NCBI RefSeq assembly: GCF_032854445.1
Contig: NC_088303.1
Span: forward strand, 22,577,501-22,641,500
Direction of reading: 5' to 3'
DNA length: 64,000 nucleotides
Source of the DNA: Liolophura sinensis
Taxonomy: Eukaryota; Mollusca; Polyplacophora; Chitonida; Chitonidae
Below the pieces are notes generated by a model. It saw only the letters and a list, made by a program, of their open reading frames with translations, was not told the DNA's origin and ran no database searches. The position numbers and the translations under genes are program-made. Shown in pieces: positions 47,541 through 64,000 of the stretch. Position 1 is the stretch's first letter; each line of letters begins with the position of its first letter.

Positions 47541-48359
47541 AGCCCATACACCTCAACAGGCGTTAATTCACCACAATAACCACGATTTTATACTTCCATG
47601 CATTGTGTCATGTCGGTGTGAGTGGCCGCGATTACTTGCAGTATGTAGGCCTATATGTACATAAAATATCTGATTTGAATGATCTGCTTATAATATCATA
47701 ATGAATACTTAATCAAGGATTATAGAGAGTTCCCAGTTATTAATCCAAAGATCTTTCTCAACTATACATCACAGCATAATTGTGACAACCCAGTTCCCAG
47801 TCAGATTATAGATTAAATTTATATAGCCTACGAAGTCAACTGTGAAGTGAAATCTATCATCTTGGAACTGATGGCTAAATATACCATGAAACTGTAAACG
47901 ATGACTTCAAATTACGGGATAGTATATTTAGGCGGCTGGTACTTCTCAAAGGCTATCAGTTTCAGACACTGTAAAATAGGAGAACATGCATGGTGTGATT
48001 GTCCACATATTCATCCCCTGATCCAGGCCAATGAAAAAAAGTCTGATTTTGATTATGACTATGTTTACTCATTGTCATGACAGCCTTATATACTCAATTT
48101 AAATGTTTAGCCCTACAACATACTTCATTCAAATGCATCTTGGAAACTCCAATATTACAATCAAATAAAATCTTTACCGAGAACAGAAGCAGACTATCGT
48201 ATGTCGTCTGCTACACCTCTTTTTGAGAAAGACTTACATTCAAGGGAGACTACTCTAGATAGCCTGAATATGCAGTAGTACCGCTACTTAACATTTTAAA
48301 TGATTATTTATTTTCAGTTTTTTATTTATCTATTTTTACAGTTTGAGCGTAAGGAAAAA

Positions 48360-48632
48360 AGAAAAAGGACAAACTAACCGGCCTTGTAGGCCTGCTATTC
48401 ATACCTTTATAGAGATGGTGGGCTTCAGGCCTCGCTGGATGACAGTAATCCTGTAGCGTAGGCCAGGGTTATGTGTAGAGGGATCCCGAGTGCCTGGGGT
48501 TACGTTAACTACCGACCTTCGCCAGAAACCTGACAAACCTCATGTCGTAATAAACCCACAGCCAAAACAGCGAAAGGTGGATTCGAACATGCGACCTCGC
48601 TTGTCCAAGGGTGGGTAAGTTGAGCCAACGTT
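48360..48632 (-). mobile_element. Third SINE-like element (S3), tRNA-related head
   Basis: On the minus strand the head carries a perfect B-box core (GTTCGAATCC) about 40 bases after GTTGGCTCAACTTAC, followed by a roughly 230-base unrelated body. It does not match S1 or S2. A degenerate tRNA is less likely because I cannot fold a cloverleaf. Confidence 0.4.
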
Positions 48633-48780
48633 TTAAATGCATGTCACCCAAGGTTTTTTTTTGATATCCTTGTCATTCCGCTTCCCAGCAATACTACGGG
48701 CTTTAGTAAAGGTTTATATACCTTTCGCATTTTTCTTGTTTTCAGTTAAATAAATAATCCACTTAATGTAGGCCTAATGT

Positions 48781-48893
48781 GATACCTTTGGCAGTTTGTG
48801 ACGGGGTCATGGATTGCCGCCAAATACACTGACTGGACGATCGCGAGGTGCATATAACTTTGCTGGGGATAGTGAGTCTATATTCAGATAGTG
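48781..48893. repeat. Direct duplication upstream of FoxJ2/3, copy 1
   Basis: Shares GATTGCCGCCAAATACACTG, then GGACGAT, GGTGCATA, AACTT and GCTGGGG blocks in order with 49261-49367. Confidence 0.85.
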
Positions 48894-49260
48894 CTGAATT
48901 GCAGTGTATCTTTTCTGAAAATTATATCAAGTACAGAAATAGAGTCTTTCCAAATCCTATATTAAAACAAACAGGGTTTATTTTAGGGCATGGAATGTTT
49001 ACAAGTGCCTTATATATTCTAGATCCGAGACGTCTGTTTTTTGCACGATGCTACCATAGTGGCCTACTATAGCCACAGGCCTATATTGCCCTCCGTAATT
49101 TCTCAATGATTTTCTTTTTCCATACGTAATTTTGTTTATCTAAAACATAAGGTTATAATGTAACGTAAATGCCCACTATTAAACATTTGATTTGCAACAT
49201 GTTAAAAATAAGCACCCGAGATATGCATGTGGGTATTTCTACATGCACGAAATGTAATAT

Positions 49261-49367
49261 GATACTTCTAGCGTGACAAATAGATTGCCGCCAAATACAC
49301 TGATTGGACGATGACTGGGTGCATAGCAACTTCGCTGGGGGTAATGAAGCTATTCAGGTAGTGTTCA
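49261..49367. repeat. Direct duplication upstream of FoxJ2/3, copy 2
   Basis: The second copy, about 205 bases before the FoxJ2/3 ATG. It has CTGATTGGAC (inverted CCAAT) where copy 1 reads CTGACTGGAC. Confidence 0.85.
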
Positions 49368-49571
49368 GGCTTGTGATTGCGCGATACAAGATAGAACGTA
49401 CAGTTTATATTTTTATACAGCTGTGATCTTGTTGTGTTTTTGTTGTAAAATATTTTCTGAATTTAATATGATGTCGAATTCATCTCCAGAAAAATATATT
49501 CCACCATATGACATGGCGCATGAATATGAAAATAGTTTGCAAATGTGAAAGGACACCTTGTCGAAGTCAAA

Positions 49572-63770
<14,199 letters not shown>

Positions 63771-64000
63771 GTGAGAGAAGGTAGTGTAAAACAATCCGCC
63801 ATCTGGGTTTTCTTTGTCTCATCATTGTTATTAAGTACTGACTAATACGTTGTCAAAACTTCACATCTGTGAACTGAGCAAGTGATTTCATCGAGTATGG
63901 ATGTAACTTGTATAAGACTTGTCAGTTTCTTCACAAAAACATCCATATACGCAAGTATATGAGAACTAACTTGTAGGTAACACCTCACATCTGAAACCAG

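Larger units (their letters stand above)
46634..49571. other. Shared upstream region of the SIX6OS1-like and FoxJ2/3 genes
   Basis: Head-to-head intergenic DNA. It contains a near full-length SINE (47075-47333), a third SINE-like element (48360-48632) and a segment duplicated directly at 48781-48893 and 49261-49367. No clear TATA box was chosen for either gene. Confidence 0.6.

Overview
The window is animal nuclear DNA: AT-rich, with intron-split genes, GT-AG splice sites and dispersed short interspersed elements (SINEs) and miniature inverted-repeat transposons (MITEs). The abundant tRNA-headed SINE with an (AAAT)n tail, and a second one ending in a CGACGTTAAACCCCAAGC-like tail, resemble elements I associate with lophotrochozoans. 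A mollusc is my best guess, not a proof. I see no prokaryotic, organellar or viral gene.

Four protein-coding genes are supported. (1) 3278-5437, minus: an intronless secreted leucine-rich-repeat protein of 719 aa with a Thr-rich mucin-like stretch and a very basic 95-residue tail. (2) 12169-26181, plus: an ACAP-type Arf GTPase-activating protein (PH, ArfGAP, three ankyrin repeats). Its 14 exons join in phase into 561 codons. The N-terminal BAR domain expected for the family was not found. (3) 31604-46633, minus: a coiled-coil protein in at least 17 exons whose N-terminal coiled coils and aromatic C-terminal tail match vertebrate SIX6OS1 (C14orf39), a central-element protein of the meiotic synaptonemal complex. 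(4) 49572-63770 and beyond the right edge, plus: a FoxJ2/3-class forkhead transcription factor, first five exons.

Layout: a repeat-bearing flank (1-3.3 kb), the LRR gene, about 6.7 kb of intergenic or upstream-intron DNA, the ACAP gene, and about 5.4 kb probably holding ACAP's long 3' UTR. Next come the SIX6OS1-like gene (tail-to-tail with ACAP) and about 2.9 kb of shared upstream DNA containing a duplicated segment. The FoxJ2/3 gene (head-to-head with the SIX6OS1-like gene) follows. The four genes have unrelated roles (matrix or surface, endosomal Arf6 traffic, meiosis, transcription) and form no evident pathway.

Non-coding highlights are a 25-bp minisatellite in an ACAP intron carrying about 26 exact TGAGTCA (AP-1-type) sites, a three-unit ~175-bp tandem repeat before the last ACAP exon, at least three SINE families (two insertions with 12-13 bp target-site duplications), and several MITE families. 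Exon borders were placed by eye from splice sites, reading-frame continuity and family similarity.
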